Source: Limanda limanda (lineage: Eukaryota > Chordata > Actinopteri > Pleuronectiformes > Pleuronectidae). Taken from it: a stretch of DNA of 64,000 nt. The stretch covers positions 4,468,856 to 4,532,855 of the forward strand of contig NC_083636.1 of assembly GCF_963576545.1 (NCBI RefSeq), written 5' to 3'. The notes under the pieces were generated by a model that saw only the letters and a list, made by a program, of their open reading frames with translations, ran no database searches and was not told the origin of the DNA. Positions within the stretch are counted from its first letter, which is position 1; every line of letters starts with the position of its first letter. Position numbers and translations under genes: made by a program. Positions 22,491 to 36,500 of the stretch are shown piece after piece.

Positions 22491-25400
22491 TGTTAAACGT
22501 CTAAACAGTTGAGCCACAGTTGGAAAAGTTTGATCTCCGTTAAAGCAGAAGTCTTAACGCTGAGTCAGACGTCTAATGTGGAAACAGCTCGGCCTTACCC
22601 TCTAATTATTATTATTACATCAGGTGCTGACGGGTAATAAACAGTCTGCAGATCCTCAGTCCGAACATTTATTTACTGTGGATATTGATTCTTGTAGGCG
22701 AGGCAGATCACTGTGTTCCTTTCTGTTGCAATGTGCAGGCCCTGCAGCTTGGTAGTAGAAAGATAAAGTGTAGAATAAAACAAGAGTCTTCTGAGAAACA
22801 AAATAAGATTTACAGGTGATAAGCGAAGAAACGTAAAGATAAATCCTGAAATGATAACACTTTAGCAACAGTGAAGACGATAACGAGGGCAGGAGACAGG
22901 AAAGATAAAACCAGAAACCGTTATGGAGCGAAATATCAAAGTAAGACAAGAAATGTAGAAATCAACAATCAGCAGGCGGTTGGACCAAAACAAACAAAAA
23001 CAGGACGACCACATCTGAACCTTGTCCTCATCGCGAGCACCTGAGAGGAAAAGGAGGAGGAGTCCATGGACTAAACTGAAACTATGACCCTTAGATTTCA
23101 AGACACTCTCTGATACTGAAAATTATGTCTCTATTAAAACACATTAAATTCAATCTGGAGTTCAGTGATTTCTAAAGTAAATTATCTCTGTTTCCTTTGG
23201 TGAACTTGTCTCCAGACTTTTCTCGGCCTGTTGCCTCAGACACAGAAACACTCAGCGATCCTCAGACCGAGCTGGAGCAGCGAGTGTGAAATTCTCTTTC
23301 TCTGCAGGTTCAGTTTCCTCTTACAGAAGCAAACCTGTCAGAGCGACTTGCTTCACACTTTAACTTTGACCCAGCAGGATTTTATGATGATATCAGGTAT
23401 ATGTGAACGTTCATAGCTGTTTGTACTTTATTGTGTTTTTACTTTTTTCCAATATTTGCATGTCTGTGTCATATGAGCAGGGCACCGTGTATTTTAAACC
23501 AAATAAAAGTGATTATTGTGATGTTTTTGTCTCCTGCTTCATTATTGCTCCTTTTTGTAAATATTTATATTTACAATGATGTGTTGCAGGATAGTAAAAT
23601 GTGTTCAACACAACCGTATTATCTCTGTCATGCTTGTGTTTAGGGAGTGTCCCACAGGCTATTTATACAATACTGCTCGGTGGGATCAACAGTGACCTTC
23701 ACTCACCCGTCTGCTGACTGTGCAGCATGGACCTGAGGGGCGGAGCCACCAGGGTTAAACTGCAGGAGGGGGAGGAGGCTCTATTAGCGTGTATTGTTTT
23801 GAATGATCCGTGTTTAACCTTTAGAATGAAGCTGTTTGGTATTGATGTTGCATTTTGATGCTGAAAACCTAAAAATACACTTTCACAAGGGATTCAATCC
23901 TTCCATTCATCTCCTCTTTCAGGGGCTTTTCTGCAAACATAAGCTTTTAGGAATATTTGGTGAATATTATATGTCTAACTCTGTACATTCACTGTAATGT
24001 GAACCTGTTTCCTGTGGATCAGAGAGGAAACTGAAAGCGTCTCTGGATCCACGCCACACAGGGACAGCCCACCTCCGGTGATGTCATCGCTGTCCCAGAG
24101 GACACTGCGGCTGTGGGCACAATGCAGCGCGTGTGTGTGTGCGTGTGTGTGTGTCTGCACTGATGCACAGTACAGTTGACTGTGTGGGAAGTGTGAGAGG
24201 AGAGAAAGAGAGGGAGCCAGAGAGTGATGGAGCAAACTGCTGCACACATAATGCACACTGATCTGGAGGAGCTTCCCTAAACGAGGTCAGATCATTAAAT
24301 ATTTACAACAATCACAGGTATTTCTGTCCCTCGCAAGGAATCTGACAAACTGCACGATTCAACGTGTGCAGGTTTAAATAAAGTCTAAACAAATCAAACT
24401 AGCACATACAGGTACATTTCATTACTTTTTATATGTTCCTCCATTTTCTTGCTTCCTGTTTTGATTGATCCCCACTTTTTCTAATAATTAAAATGAAAAA
24501 TTCTGCATTTGTTCTCTAGTTGATGTCTTTATGATCATGGTCTCCTTATCCATATACAACTGGGTATACAAATGTTTAGGTTACACTTGAAAATCTTGTA
24601 TTTTGATTTTGTTGTGGTTCATTTTTATCTTTAAAAAATTCGAAGGTCATATGTGCCAGGAGTGAAAATAAAGAGCATTTATATATTATATGTATCTGCT
24701 TGTCAATGATCTGCCCCCAGTTAAACCCATGACTCTTCCTTTATATCACTGTCTCTGTAAAGTTGAAACTACGATAGAAAGACAACACTGACCCCTGGCT
24801 GCACTTTGAAAACACTGTGGTACCTGAAGTTTTACCTCCATGAAAGTGTGAATATTAAAAAACAGATCGTAAACAAGAAGCATGACAATAATAAAACAAT
24901 GTTTAATGTAAATAATCATGTAAACAACAGTGTGGAAAATAGGTTCATCACAGTCTTCAACAGAAATCACCGTGTTTCACTTTCTCAAAATGACACCCTG
25001 AGTTTTGACAATTCACTGGAGGAAAATTTGAAATAATTAAAAGGCACAAAATGCAACGTCATGTTTCCGGCTTCTGACTTAATCATTAAAAAGATAAAGA
25101 ATTTGGTTTGTATGACACAATATTCATCAGTTTTCCGAGTGTCCCAAAGCTTAATATGAGCTTCTTACTGTCTCAGTTCCGCTGTTAAATCATGCCTGAG
25201 ACAAGAGATCATCACAGAGAACATCATAACACATTTTAACTTGATTTACATCGAATGTAGTAATGCAGAGTACATTGTGAGACAGTTTTATTTCCTGTGT
25301 GAGAGCTGCAAACATCTTTTAACAATGATACAAATATTCACCCAATAGAAAAAAAACGGAGAAGCTTCGGAGCGTGTGAACCTAAAGCCTCAAAACGAAA

Positions 25401-25946
25401 TATACACGGGGTCAAAAGAAAGTTTCTACCAAATTCATTTGTATTTTTATAGAAGTAATTTTACAGCTTTCTGTTTGTCTTTGTGATGTCGCACAGCACC
25501 AGACACGATTTACTGCTTTCACCATTAAACTGATGGAATAAAGTCACTGACGCCACCATGACCAGTTAGAGGCTGCAACATTAGCCAGATTCCCATTTGC
25601 CCTCCAAGTAAGAACTCAAAGGGACATTATTACTTTTCAAAATTATCACATCTATATTTAAAAGTTTAAAATAAGTAATTTTCTTGTATTTAACTATTTT
25701 AGCTAATTACTACATTTCATTGAGGACTAGCTCCTGATCGCCCTCTAGTGGAATTGCAGCCAATTTTGCAGCATTAACAGGAAGTGGGACAGAATTTTTT
25801 TATAAAAAGTTTGACCTGGTAAGAATCCAGGTGGTGAACTTTAAACCTGTGCAACCTCTCACAAGTGAGCTCAGCTTCAAAATAAAAGACTTTGTACATC
25901 ATTGGGTCGTTCCCCTGCGGATGTTCAGTCCCCGCTCACCTCCTCT

Positions 25947-28900
25947 CTAGCGGCTCTGCGCCTCCTCCGGCTCCTCGGTGATGGTGCGGTAGTGCTGAGG
26001 CTGGTTCTGGGCCAGCGGGGAGTCAGTGGTGGCGTACAGCACCGGTCGACTCTTCAGGGGCCTCTTCAGCAGGAACCTCCGGGACGTCACCAGCTCCCCG
26101 AAGCCCTGCGAGTGGGAGAAGGCGTAGCCGGATTTCCGGGTGCTAATTCTCCTGGCCGGTATGCGGCTCGGTGCCGGGGCCGGTAACGCCTCCTTCCGCA
26201 CCTTGTGTCTCACCTGGAGGGGGGAGACAATCAAAAATATTCATAACATTGTTATATTAAACATTAATTTCCGATTTTCTGATTTATTATATAAATAGGC
26301 CCATTTGTAACCTGACAGTTAATGTGGGTATCAAACACATGATGTTGGTATCTCCTGCGTCACCTTGTCATTGATGGTGGGCCGGATCTGGAGGTTGATG
26401 AAGCGGATCGCCACCACCGGCAGAATGCAGAGGAGGGTGGACAGGAAGATGGTCAGCCACACGTTGGGCTGGTTCAGAGAGTTCCTCGCCGTACCTGGAA
26501 AGAAAACATCCGTCCGTCAGTGTTCCCACAGAATCACACGTAGTGCAGGGAGGAGCAGGCACAGGAGTTCACTTCACTCACCCATGAAGGGGAAGGAGGA
26601 GGTGAAGATGAGGAACATGCCGTTGCTGTACATGGTGAATGTGATGGCAAAGTAGGCGGCGAGGCTGCCCCACACAAAGAACTGGTTCACGGCCGTCCAG
26701 TAGTAGGTGTCTAGACACAGCTGGAACATAGGGAGAGATATTTTGATTTAATAAAAACCTTTAAAAAAAAGCCTAATTTGCTGCTTCTGGCACCAGGGGC
26801 ATGTTTCCCTCACCTGTGTGTTCACCACCACCAGCAGAGACGTCTGGGCCAGCAGAGCGAAGGACTGGTAGTCGGCGATGTCTTTGCCGTCGTCCCGGAC
26901 TGTGTCTTGCATGGCCGCCCACGGGATGAAGAAGAGGATGAGGGAGCTGTAGGCGCTGTGCAACATGCAGCGCACGAAGGCTTTCTTACTGAAGTAGAGG
27001 TTGAGCTGACCGGGAGTGTAGAGCTGAGGATACTGGAAACTCCAGCGGTCGTTCACGTCCTGCAGAGACACAGGAGGAGAGAGAGAGAGAGGAGAGAAGA
27101 GAGAGAAAGATGAGCCACAGTGTGAATTCAGTTTAAAGTACAAGACATTCAACTATAAGAATATTGGATATTACTCTTACCTGGTCAAAGAGGCTCAAAG
27201 CGAGGATGGGGAGAGCTGTGTACATCAGGTTGTACAGAGTGATGAACCACTCGTCGTACACAGTCTATGAACAAGTGGATTTTAGGGTATAAAATATAAA
27301 GGAGTTAAAGAAGGAACATTAACATAATTGATTTGTAAATTGGAATGTTTATAGGGTTTATAAAATGCAGGAAAGTCACAGACAAACGATTCCACCACGT
27401 GTGCCTCACCTGCGCGGAGAAGCCACAGAAGAAGGCGTACCAGAAATGCACGAAGGTGAAGATGAAGTTTTTGTAAAAGAAATACTGCAGGAACTTGCAC
27501 ATGCGTAGGTACGACCAGCGGCCGTGCACCAGCAGGAGGCGCTGGAGGTAACGGAACTGGGCGAAGGAGAAGTCGCTGGAGAGGACGGCCTGCATGCCCT
27601 CCTGCCCACTGATGCCCACTCCGATATGAGCAGCTGGGGCACAGACAGCAGAGTGAGAAACAACATTTGCACTGTGAGATACATAAAAATATGAATGCGG
27701 CTCTGCTTACCCTTGATCATGCTGACGTCGTTGGCTCCGTCCCCGATGGCCAGAGTGATGACCTGCTTGTATTTCTTCACCAGCTGCACCACCTGGGCCT
27801 TCTGCAGAGGAGTGACCCTGCAGCAGATCACCGTCTGACACATGCACGCTGTCCTCAGCAGCTCCAGCTGCAGGTCCTTCTCCAGAGCGTAGGCCTGAGG
27901 GCCACAAGGAAGGAGGAGGAATTACTGGGATGTGACGAGACGTGAGATCATTACGTCTCGTCCTCAACAAAATGCTAAAAGTCAGCAAGTCTCAAAATTC
28001 CTCTTCACACGTCATTCATTGTTGTTGTTCTGACTTTGCAGCTACACTGATTCAAATTGTGAGACATTGTTGATTCAGCAGCTTCTGGAAACGGTCTCGT
28101 GCCTGAAGATAAAATGAAAACTTCTTACCAGACTGTGTCCGTTTATAATGAGGCCGTAGTCTCCCTCCACCTTCTCATCCTGCACCGTCTCAGTTTTGCG
28201 ACTCCAGAAGAGGCCGGCACGATCCAGGACCACAGTCGGCTCGTCCGCTGCCTCGGGACACATTTCCCTTCTCGCATTCCTGGAAGAGGTTACTTATTTG
28301 TCATTTTTTATCCCAGTTACTTTAAGTATAATCGTACAAAATAAAAGCTAAAACAGTCGTTTGTGTCCGTCTGACTTACTGAAGCTCCTCTTTGACTCCT
28401 TCAGGTGTGTTAGCTGCCACGATGAAAATCTTCTTCATGTCCTCCCTCAGCATGTTGCAGGAGTAGCCGATGTTCTCGGCCGTCTCTGTTTTCCAAAGCA
28501 TCATCACTTTAAAGCCACTTATCTTGTCAGTTCATTCCCAAAACGGTTTATTTTCTCATGCATTTACCTTGTTTATCTCCGGTCAACACCCAAATCTTGA
28601 TGTCAGCTTTAGCCAGTTGCTCAATGGTCTGTGGAACCCCGTCCTGAAGCTTGTCCTCCACAGCGGTCGCTCCCAGCAGCTGAAACCCACAGAGTCAGAG
28701 TCAAGGTTAAACGGGATGAATACGTTTTCCTCCAAACTACCGAACGAGAAGTTAACTCGCTAAAACTGTCTGTCAGTTCTCCACAGGTGGACTAACCATG
28801 AGGTCTTTCTCCATCTCTTCGTAAAGCTCATCGAGCATCTCCTCCCGTCCATCCATGGCGCAGCTGGCCTCATGGTGGCGCTGTTGCCAGTCCTCCATGT

Positions 28901-30900
28901 AGTTCTTATCTATGTCCTTGTAGGCCAGAGCCAGCGTGCGGAGGCCGTCGCCGGCATATTCCTGGAAAGTTCAGATAAGTTACCAACACGACTCCTGACA
29001 TCTGGTTTATATCATTGGACCTCTTCACTCACATTCAAGTGTTGGGTGGTGACCTTCACCAGACTGTCGCAGGACGAGTGGAGTCTTTCAAAGATGATGG
29101 TGTCGGCCCCTTTGCAGAACAGAGTCAACTTCCCCTCAGGGCTTCGCACTGGGAGTCAGAGAGAGAGAGCGAGTTCTTAAATAGCGGCGTGAACATATGA
29201 AAGTCTTCGGCAAATCATCGGTAACATCTCGTCACCACTTCCTCTCACCTATGACTGACATCCTCTTGCGCACGTTGTTGAAGTCGAGGACGGCCAGAAG
29301 TTCGTAGACCACTTTTTCGCCCATCTCGAAGACGGTGATGGTCTCTGGCGTTCGTGAGCGGAACACGAAGCCGAAGTTTCTCGCGGCCGTCACCAGAGCG
29401 CCCTCGTCGGGGGACTGAGCCTGGTAGTGCAGCTCTCCTGCCGACAGAGAAACACAGGAACAGATTTTAGATTTTCGAATAAAAGATAGATTGAAAATAA
29501 AGATGCACTATGGCTGTTTTGGAGCCTTTGCAACTATTTGCCGTGCAGTGATAAAGATGTCCATCGGAGGACGCTCACCCTCTTTCTTCTCCTCGGGCAT
29601 GACGGTGTGGCACAGAGCCAGCAGGCGGAAGAAGGCCTGAGCCTCCAGGTTTCCCTCCTTCACCGTCTCCACCAGGCTGTGGTCGTGGAAGGAGAACTTC
29701 GGATCCGCCAGCTTGTTCCATTCGAAGTTAACTTTCTCTGTCTTCTGCGATTTGAGAAAAAGGAACAGACAGGAACAAGTTTGAGAAACACACGAGTTGC
29801 ACGTTGTTCCTGCAAAGATCTCCACTGTTCTCCGCTCACCTCTGTGATTTCCACCCTTTGTCTTGCAAAGTCAAACAGCTCGCCTGAAAAACACAGACAC
29901 ACAACCTGAACTCAGTGACTCGTTCTCATTGTGTCCGCTCCACCCTGCAGGTCTCATGACCGCAGAGCCGCTCACCATAACTCTTCCCGTTGATGGAGCA
30001 CTTGTTGAAGGTCATGATGTTCTGCGTCAGGGTTCCCGTCTTGTCGCTGAAGATGTATTTGATCTGGCCGAGCTCCTCGTTGAGCGTGGTGGTCCGAGCC
30101 TGGGCGGGGGTGTCGCTCTTGGGGTAGTACATCTTCCTGTCCCAGTCGATGTAGAAGCTGTTCCCCAGACGGATGATCTCCACGCTGAAGGAGAGAGACG
30201 TCAACGTGTGACACGAGGAAGACGAGCAGACTGGATTCTCTCACCTTTCTCATTTCCATACCTGACGTAGAGAGAGATGGGCACCACCGTGTTGAGGACG
30301 ATGACGTAGGACCAGAAGGAGAGGAAGGAGGAGAGGGCGGCGTTGATGCCCGGTTCCCGGGGGAGGAAGGGCGTGAACACGAAGCCCTCCTGAACCTCCC
30401 AGATCGCATTGCCGATGGCCATGACGGTGCACATGGCCGCCAGGAAACCGAAGATCTGATCGGATTAAGACACCATAAATCAATCAGCAGAAAAATGTAT
30501 CTGCATTTAAAAAGAGAAATCAATGCTTCGAGTGCATCAAGTGAATAAATGATCTCCACATTTCAAATTGTACTTTTCTCTGTCTACATATATATATATA
30601 TGTGTGTTTAAAACAATGACTTTGTATCAAGATGGATGACACGTGTCCACTTCCTGCTACTTTACAAAAATGAAGGACGCTGCCATCCTGCGCTGGTGAC
30701 GTCATTTTGGGTTTAATATCATTTGACTTTGACTTTTTAGTTTCGGTACATGTCCCATCTGCTAACATGGAGGGGGGGGGGGGGTGTTGCATCATCCATA
30801 TTTTATAGTTCATAATAATAGTTTAGTACAACAGCATATTTAACACATGAAGTTGTACATTAACAATGTCCACGCCAGCCTTTGTGAATTTGTGTTTGTG

Positions 30901-30951
<51 letters not shown>

Positions 30952-33508
30952 AACTCACAGACAACACCAGAACATTCATCAGGTGGTCGATGCTCGTCCG
31001 TTTGAGCGTCGTCTTTCCACTGTTCTGCATCAGCTTGGTGTCGGGACCTGGAAACATTCAGTTCAGTTCAGAACCCGTCTGTCCATTTTGAATTAAGATC
31101 ATTATGCTTCAGAATTGTTTGTCATTGTTTCCTTCATGCATCAGTAGGTTTTTTTATGGGTTAAAGTCCACGTTAGTGAATAAAAGCAAATAAAAAGGCG
31201 GCCTGGTGATTTGCCAAAGTGGTAAAACTTTTAAACAAATATTCATACTATAATAAAACTTCTGTGTAATCTCATTTGTTTGTTTCATCTGTTACGGCTG
31301 CATTTTACCATATTTATTCATAATAATTTTATAACTTCTGTTCTGCAGCTGCATTATATGGAAACTCATTTGCACCGAAGAGGAAATAAAGAAGTTTGTT
31401 TAAAATAATGCTTCTGATGAGGCCTGATCTAACTGAAAGTACGAATGTTTGTCTCATTCAACTCATTATATGAAACATCTCTCACCTCCGAAGATGACCA
31501 GGCCGAAGCACCACTCCGTGTTCCTCAGGGTGCACCCCCGCAGCAGCACCTTGTCGTTGTCCAGGGAGTAGCCCTGTCCGCTCAGGGTCATGGTGCCTTT
31601 GAACTTGTCCAGACGGTTGTTGGGAGGCTCGCAGCAAACTTCACCTGAGGGTCAGAGGTCAGAGGTCAGAGGTCAAGGAAACAGAGTTAAGGTCCAGTTC
31701 AAGGTGAATATGTAACTGTACTAGAACGTCAAGTTAAAACGGCAGATTATATCTTTATATCTTATATCTACAGTCTTATTATCAAGATAACAACAGAAAG
31801 AAGTTTCCATTTCTATCTTTAAAAAGTCTGGGTCACATGTCTCTTTGTATTATTGTTGGTGTGTTTCTTTTTCTCCACGAGTCTTGAACTTCAAATAAAA
31901 AGTCCAGGATAAGAAAACAAGATGTATTAAATGTTCTGTCAGCCTCTCACCGTTGAAACCAGCCAGTGCGTCCACGCTGTCCCCCAGGTCTCCAGTTACA
32001 GTCAGGGCCTGTTTCACCTTCAGATTGGTTTCACTGTGTGGGGGGGGGGGGGGGGGGGGCACCAAGAGGACATGAGGACGATGCAACTCTGGGGCAAAGT
32101 GACAAAGTCAGAGAGACACTCACCCGTCTAATTCTGCTGTTTCCACATACACCAGATTGAGCGGCTCACTGCTGGACAGCAGCAGGAGGTCGGCCTGAGG
32201 AAAAGCAGCAAATAAACGTGTTTATAAATATGATATCTTTAAATAAACCTGTGACCTTCACTCTGAACTCTCTCTACTCACTGTAACAAACTGATTATTC
32301 TCCAGTTTGATGATGTCTCCGACCTGAACGTTCATCCACCGCTCACTTCTCAGTCTGCAGCAAAGAGACAAACCATGAACTCACCGATCAGCTCTGAGCT
32401 GCCTCATCATTCACAAACACAGAAACTGGACAGAATGTTAAAAAACAAAGTGGAATCTGCGTCTTCACTCACTCTCCATCGATGAGGACGTCCACGCGCC
32501 GGTTGTTCACCTGTTTGTCGCTCTTGTGTCTGTTCTACTCAGACGACACAAGAGAAAACAAGTTATTCTTACACCTGTGGCTTTAGTTTCATATTTCTCA
32601 GTTTTGCCCCAAAAAGCTTGAGGTAATTTCAGCTTACTATGTCATCGCTGGCGTCCTTGACGGCTGTGATAGACAGCACGAGCATCAGAGGCACGGCCGT
32701 GGTGAACCAGGAGAGAGAGGAGATTTGTGGGATGAGCTGTGACGAGACACACACACAAACACACACAAACACACATTTAAATGACCTTTAAATTATATTT
32801 GTGAATAACGTGCAACTATATCTGCTTATATCTTCGAGCATAAAGAACCACGACCCTCGACAGGTGGAATCAATACATTTTCATGAAACTCTTTTAAAGG
32901 ACAATGTACAGATTCACTTCTCGTTCGCTTGTGAGCAGACGTTTGTTGTCAGATCGATTAGAAACCCTGCGATCCGGCTGCGCGTGTGAAGCCTCAGGAC
33001 GCCACAGAGTGCACGCATTGGTAACCTCAGAAAAGAGGAAAAACAAAATGTCTACCTGCAGTAATAAGAGGAAGAGGAAGTAGGTGTTGGCGAGTCTCCC
33101 GAACTGCTCGAAGAGGTTGAGCGGCAGGAAGGTGAAGATGTTGTACTTGGAGGTTGTGATGGCATTGTTCTGGAACGAGACAGACTCCGGTCAGTCAACA
33201 TGCACACATTACCCACCCCCCTACTCATTATAAAGCTGAGCAGAGGTCGAAGAGGGTCTCTCACTTCCTGTCCCCAGAGGAAGTGGAGTTTCTGCACTCA
33301 CGGTATAGTTGTACGAGAGGTTGAAGGGTCTGTCGTTGGCTCGCAGGTGTCGCTCCACCTCTGAACAAGACAAGATTCACAGCAGGACTCGGGTGAAGGT
33401 TTGATTCTCCAACTTCACTTCAGTACAAGTTGATGTAAAGAGTCAGATCTCACCTTGTTCGGCCGGTTTCCCACACCGCTGGAAAACATTCGACACTACG
33501 GATCCCAT
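25947..33508 (-). CDS. atp8b5: P4-ATPase phospholipid flippase, ATP8B group
   Basis: Twenty-seven exons from the ATG at 33508 ([15 protein letters not shown]) to the TAG at 25947-25949 sum to 3591 nt (1196 aa), the usual ATP8B length; every junction has GT-AG sites. Order: first membrane pair with FNLFEQF-like [15 protein letters not shown] (33169-33056); the actuator loop with DGET split across exons 32124-32194 and 31951-32033; the P4-specific PISLYV (30262-30455); the phosphorylation site DKTGTLT (29976-30184); nucleotide-binding QSPDEGALV (29249-29437) and FCKGAD; TGDKQ (28568-28679); the hinge [11 protein letters not shown] (27712-27894); the last six membrane segments; and a basic tail with [15 protein letters not shown], typical of ATP8B1/2/4/5. 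It moves aminophospholipids or phosphatidylcholine to the cytosolic leaflet with a CDC50 partner. Assignment to atp8b5 rests on location beside unc13b, as for human ATP8B5P; another ATP8B paralogue is possible. A first non-coding exon upstream is likely, because 33535 is an acceptor site. Confidence 0.9.
30890..30950. repeat. (GT)n tract beside a 5' splice site
   Basis: On the atp8b5 strand this is a CA repeat beginning a few bases after the donor GTGAGT (30958-30953) of exon 31047-30959. Confidence 0.9.
32040..32059. repeat. G20 homopolymer forming an acceptor's pyrimidine tract
   Basis: On the atp8b5 strand this is C20 directly before cacacag, the acceptor of exon 32033-31951. Confidence 0.9.
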
Positions 33509-33535
33509 GATCAGCTCAGATTGTCCATCCCACAC

Positions 33536-36500
33536 CTGAGGACGTATAAAGAGTCGAATCTTATACGAGCACAGACCAACATATAAGTTAAAGGGGGGAA
33601 ACTCTGGCAAATATAAGGCGGAAGTAATTTATATATATAAAAGGGGATTTATCCGATATTTGTCTTCATGACAATATTACACTTGTACATCAATGTATAT
33701 GCAGTCATGTTCCAGAATGTGTTTGACCTACAGATTTAGATTTAGATGTATTCTTAAGCTTAAAAAATGCAAAAGAGCTTTAGATATTCAACGAAAATAC
33801 TGAAATAAACATAGAGTTTTCTATATATGGTGTCTATCAGATAAACTTAACATGTATGTCGTGATATTCTGAAAGAAACTACTGAACGACAGTCAAGGAC
33901 TTTCTACGGCAACATGTGAGCTACAACTCCAAGAGCTGTAAAGACACTCCCTTCACAACCCTTTGTACCCGAGTAAAGATTACAGCAGACAATCCATAAC
34001 GGCAAAGATCAAGATGATATGATGCGAACATTGAGATTGAGATCATAAGACTGTTAAGAAATTAACAGATATAAAAGCAGGAAATGAGGTGTCTTGTTTT
34101 AGATTTGTCGTTTTCCTGTATCGTGGTTTTCGCAGTTGGACGTCAGAGTGAAACAGGAAGAACAGAAAATGAAAGAATCAGCGGAACTCAGTTCCCTGAA
34201 TGAGCAGCAAACACATAAAAGAGCCAATTCCTCGGTTTTCTGTCTACAAATAACTAAATTAATAATATATTTAAGTCAAATTGACCAATACCCTGATTCA
34301 TTCTGGTGCACAGATCAGGAAACAGGCAGCTCCACGTTGCTCTCACTGTTATTGTTCGACCCTCACACTCACAATCGATCGGAGACCGAGCCACCAGGCC
34401 TCAATATTGATTAGTTATGTTGTTCAACTATTTTTTAAAGGTTTTGAAGGCGAGAGACTCTCTGATCTTCGTCCCCAAAAGTACCAGACGTCCAACATTT
34501 CCCCAAAAGTCTGAAAACAAAAAGAAAATCAGGCACATACCTGAAAGAAAAATGTGATTTCTCGTGTCCCCCTCACACATAAAGGCCCAGTGAATGAAAG
34601 AGAAAACGCCTCAAAATTCAGTCTTGGCTTTGCTTCCGCGGCAGAGGAGGAGACTCCCGGCCCTGGTGAGAGCTCGGCCTGGACGCCCGGGCACCGGCCT
34701 CGGCCCCAGGCACAGGAAGGGGGTCAGACTGGGGGCCTCCGGCTGAATGAGAGACTCCCAGGATGGACGACTCTGGCTCCGTGGTGCAGTGGTGAAAGAG
34801 GCGCCTATACAGCAGAGGTTTCAGGTTCAAGCAGGAAGAGCTAGGATCCCCCCCCCCCCCGGCAGCCAACAGCTCCGAGCTTGAACAAACAGTGCAGCGA
34901 TCTTTGGACCTGGAGACTGGGGCAGGAGTGGAGGGGCAGTAAAACACAGGTAACAGGTAAATGGCTGCAGCCAATCACAAAGCTTGTGATCCGGGCAGTG
35001 ATGTATGCTACACACCCATTCTTCATTATCAGCCATTTTCATCTAAGCGTCATTTCACAGGAGCAAAACAAAGCAGAGGTTTGTTGCATTTCAAAGGATG
35101 ACAATTATGACTTTAAATCGGATGTTTCCATCCCGGCTCTGTCAGAAATGTAATTTAATACCTGGAGATAGAAACAGGAGACCTCAACATGAACCACTGG
35201 CTAAATTTGTTATTGTGTTCCTTGTTTTTATTGGATTTTATTGAATTAAGGCTCTTATTTGTTTGTAAATAACATTTAAAGATGATTTGGTGAAGGTCAG
35301 ATGATGAATCTCCTAATTACCCACAGTGCAAGTTCTAATCTAAACATGAAGATACTTTGGTTTGTACTTTAACAAAAGTTAAAATCTATTAAATCCATGT
35401 CACCTTGTACCAGGGGGTAAAAAAAAAACACACAGGTAAGCAGATTTATAGATATCTCCAATACTTTATACAAAATTCATTAAATCAAGTGTTTACATGA
35501 TGACGACAACATTTCAAAGTAGTGACGATACAAAGAAAACACCACAAAAAAAATGCAGTTACCGTGTTGGACTGAACCTGTTTTTGAATATTGCAGTGAT
35601 TTAGTGAATGGGTCAAGAAACTTTTAGAAAATACAGAAAAATCTTTAAAAAAAACAACATAAATAAAAGAAGTGAACATTTGCAACTTGGCACGAGGAGT
35701 TGTGTATTTTACAGAATGGCTGTGACAGAAGTGTAACAAAGGAGGGTGATGTGTGATTGGTTCAAGCGTGTGCACGCACTGAGGTTCTCGTATTAACACA
35801 ACATCCTTCATTAAGTGGAACATTTTTAATATTTCTCCATCATTTGGGAACAAATTCACTGGCACACGTCGCACTGCATAATATCTCCGTCCATAAAAAC
35901 ACATATCTTACAACAAGAGGATGATAAGGGGGAATATTTACAAAAAAAACAACTCACACAAAATATAAAGAGACTACAAAGAAAACCCAACCTGTGTATA
36001 AGTACAGTGTTTGTCATCAAAGATAGAAAAAATTAAATACTACGTGATAAGGAGCATCGCTTGGAAAAAACATGTTTGACATCATCGTGGGCAAAACGAG
36101 TGGCCGAACCTCAGAGGAAATACATAAAAAAAAAAAAACTATTGAGTTTGTAAAGTAAGGCCACTGATAGGAAGAGAGGAAACAGAGCAGGAAGATAATA
36201 TGTAAATTATCCTTCAATCCTCATCAGATATTGTAAAAACCTGAAAGTTCAACCTCAAGGTTTCGTTTTCGCCCTGTGGGTTTGTTTGTGAACAGGATGA
36301 CACAAAAAGTACTCGACAGATTTCAATAAAACTTGGTGGGATGATGGGACACGGTGAAAGAAAGAACCCATAATAGTTTGGCATTGATCTGGACTAAGGA
36401 GCCGATCCAGTATTATTTCTTCCACTTTCTTTAACATTGGGAAATAGGGCATATTTCAGTGATTTTGATGAAAAAACAAACAATTTAATCCTGAAAGAAA

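Larger units (their letters stand above)
20155..25946. other. stbd1 3' UTR and intergenic region, no gene recognised
   Basis: AT-rich sequence with a TA microsatellite (20763-20793), a (CA)n tract (about 22430-22490) and short GT runs near 24129-24155. Frames are short and unsupported by splice sites or known motifs. The last 100-200 bp before 25947 probably belong to the atp8b5 3' UTR. Confidence 0.55.
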
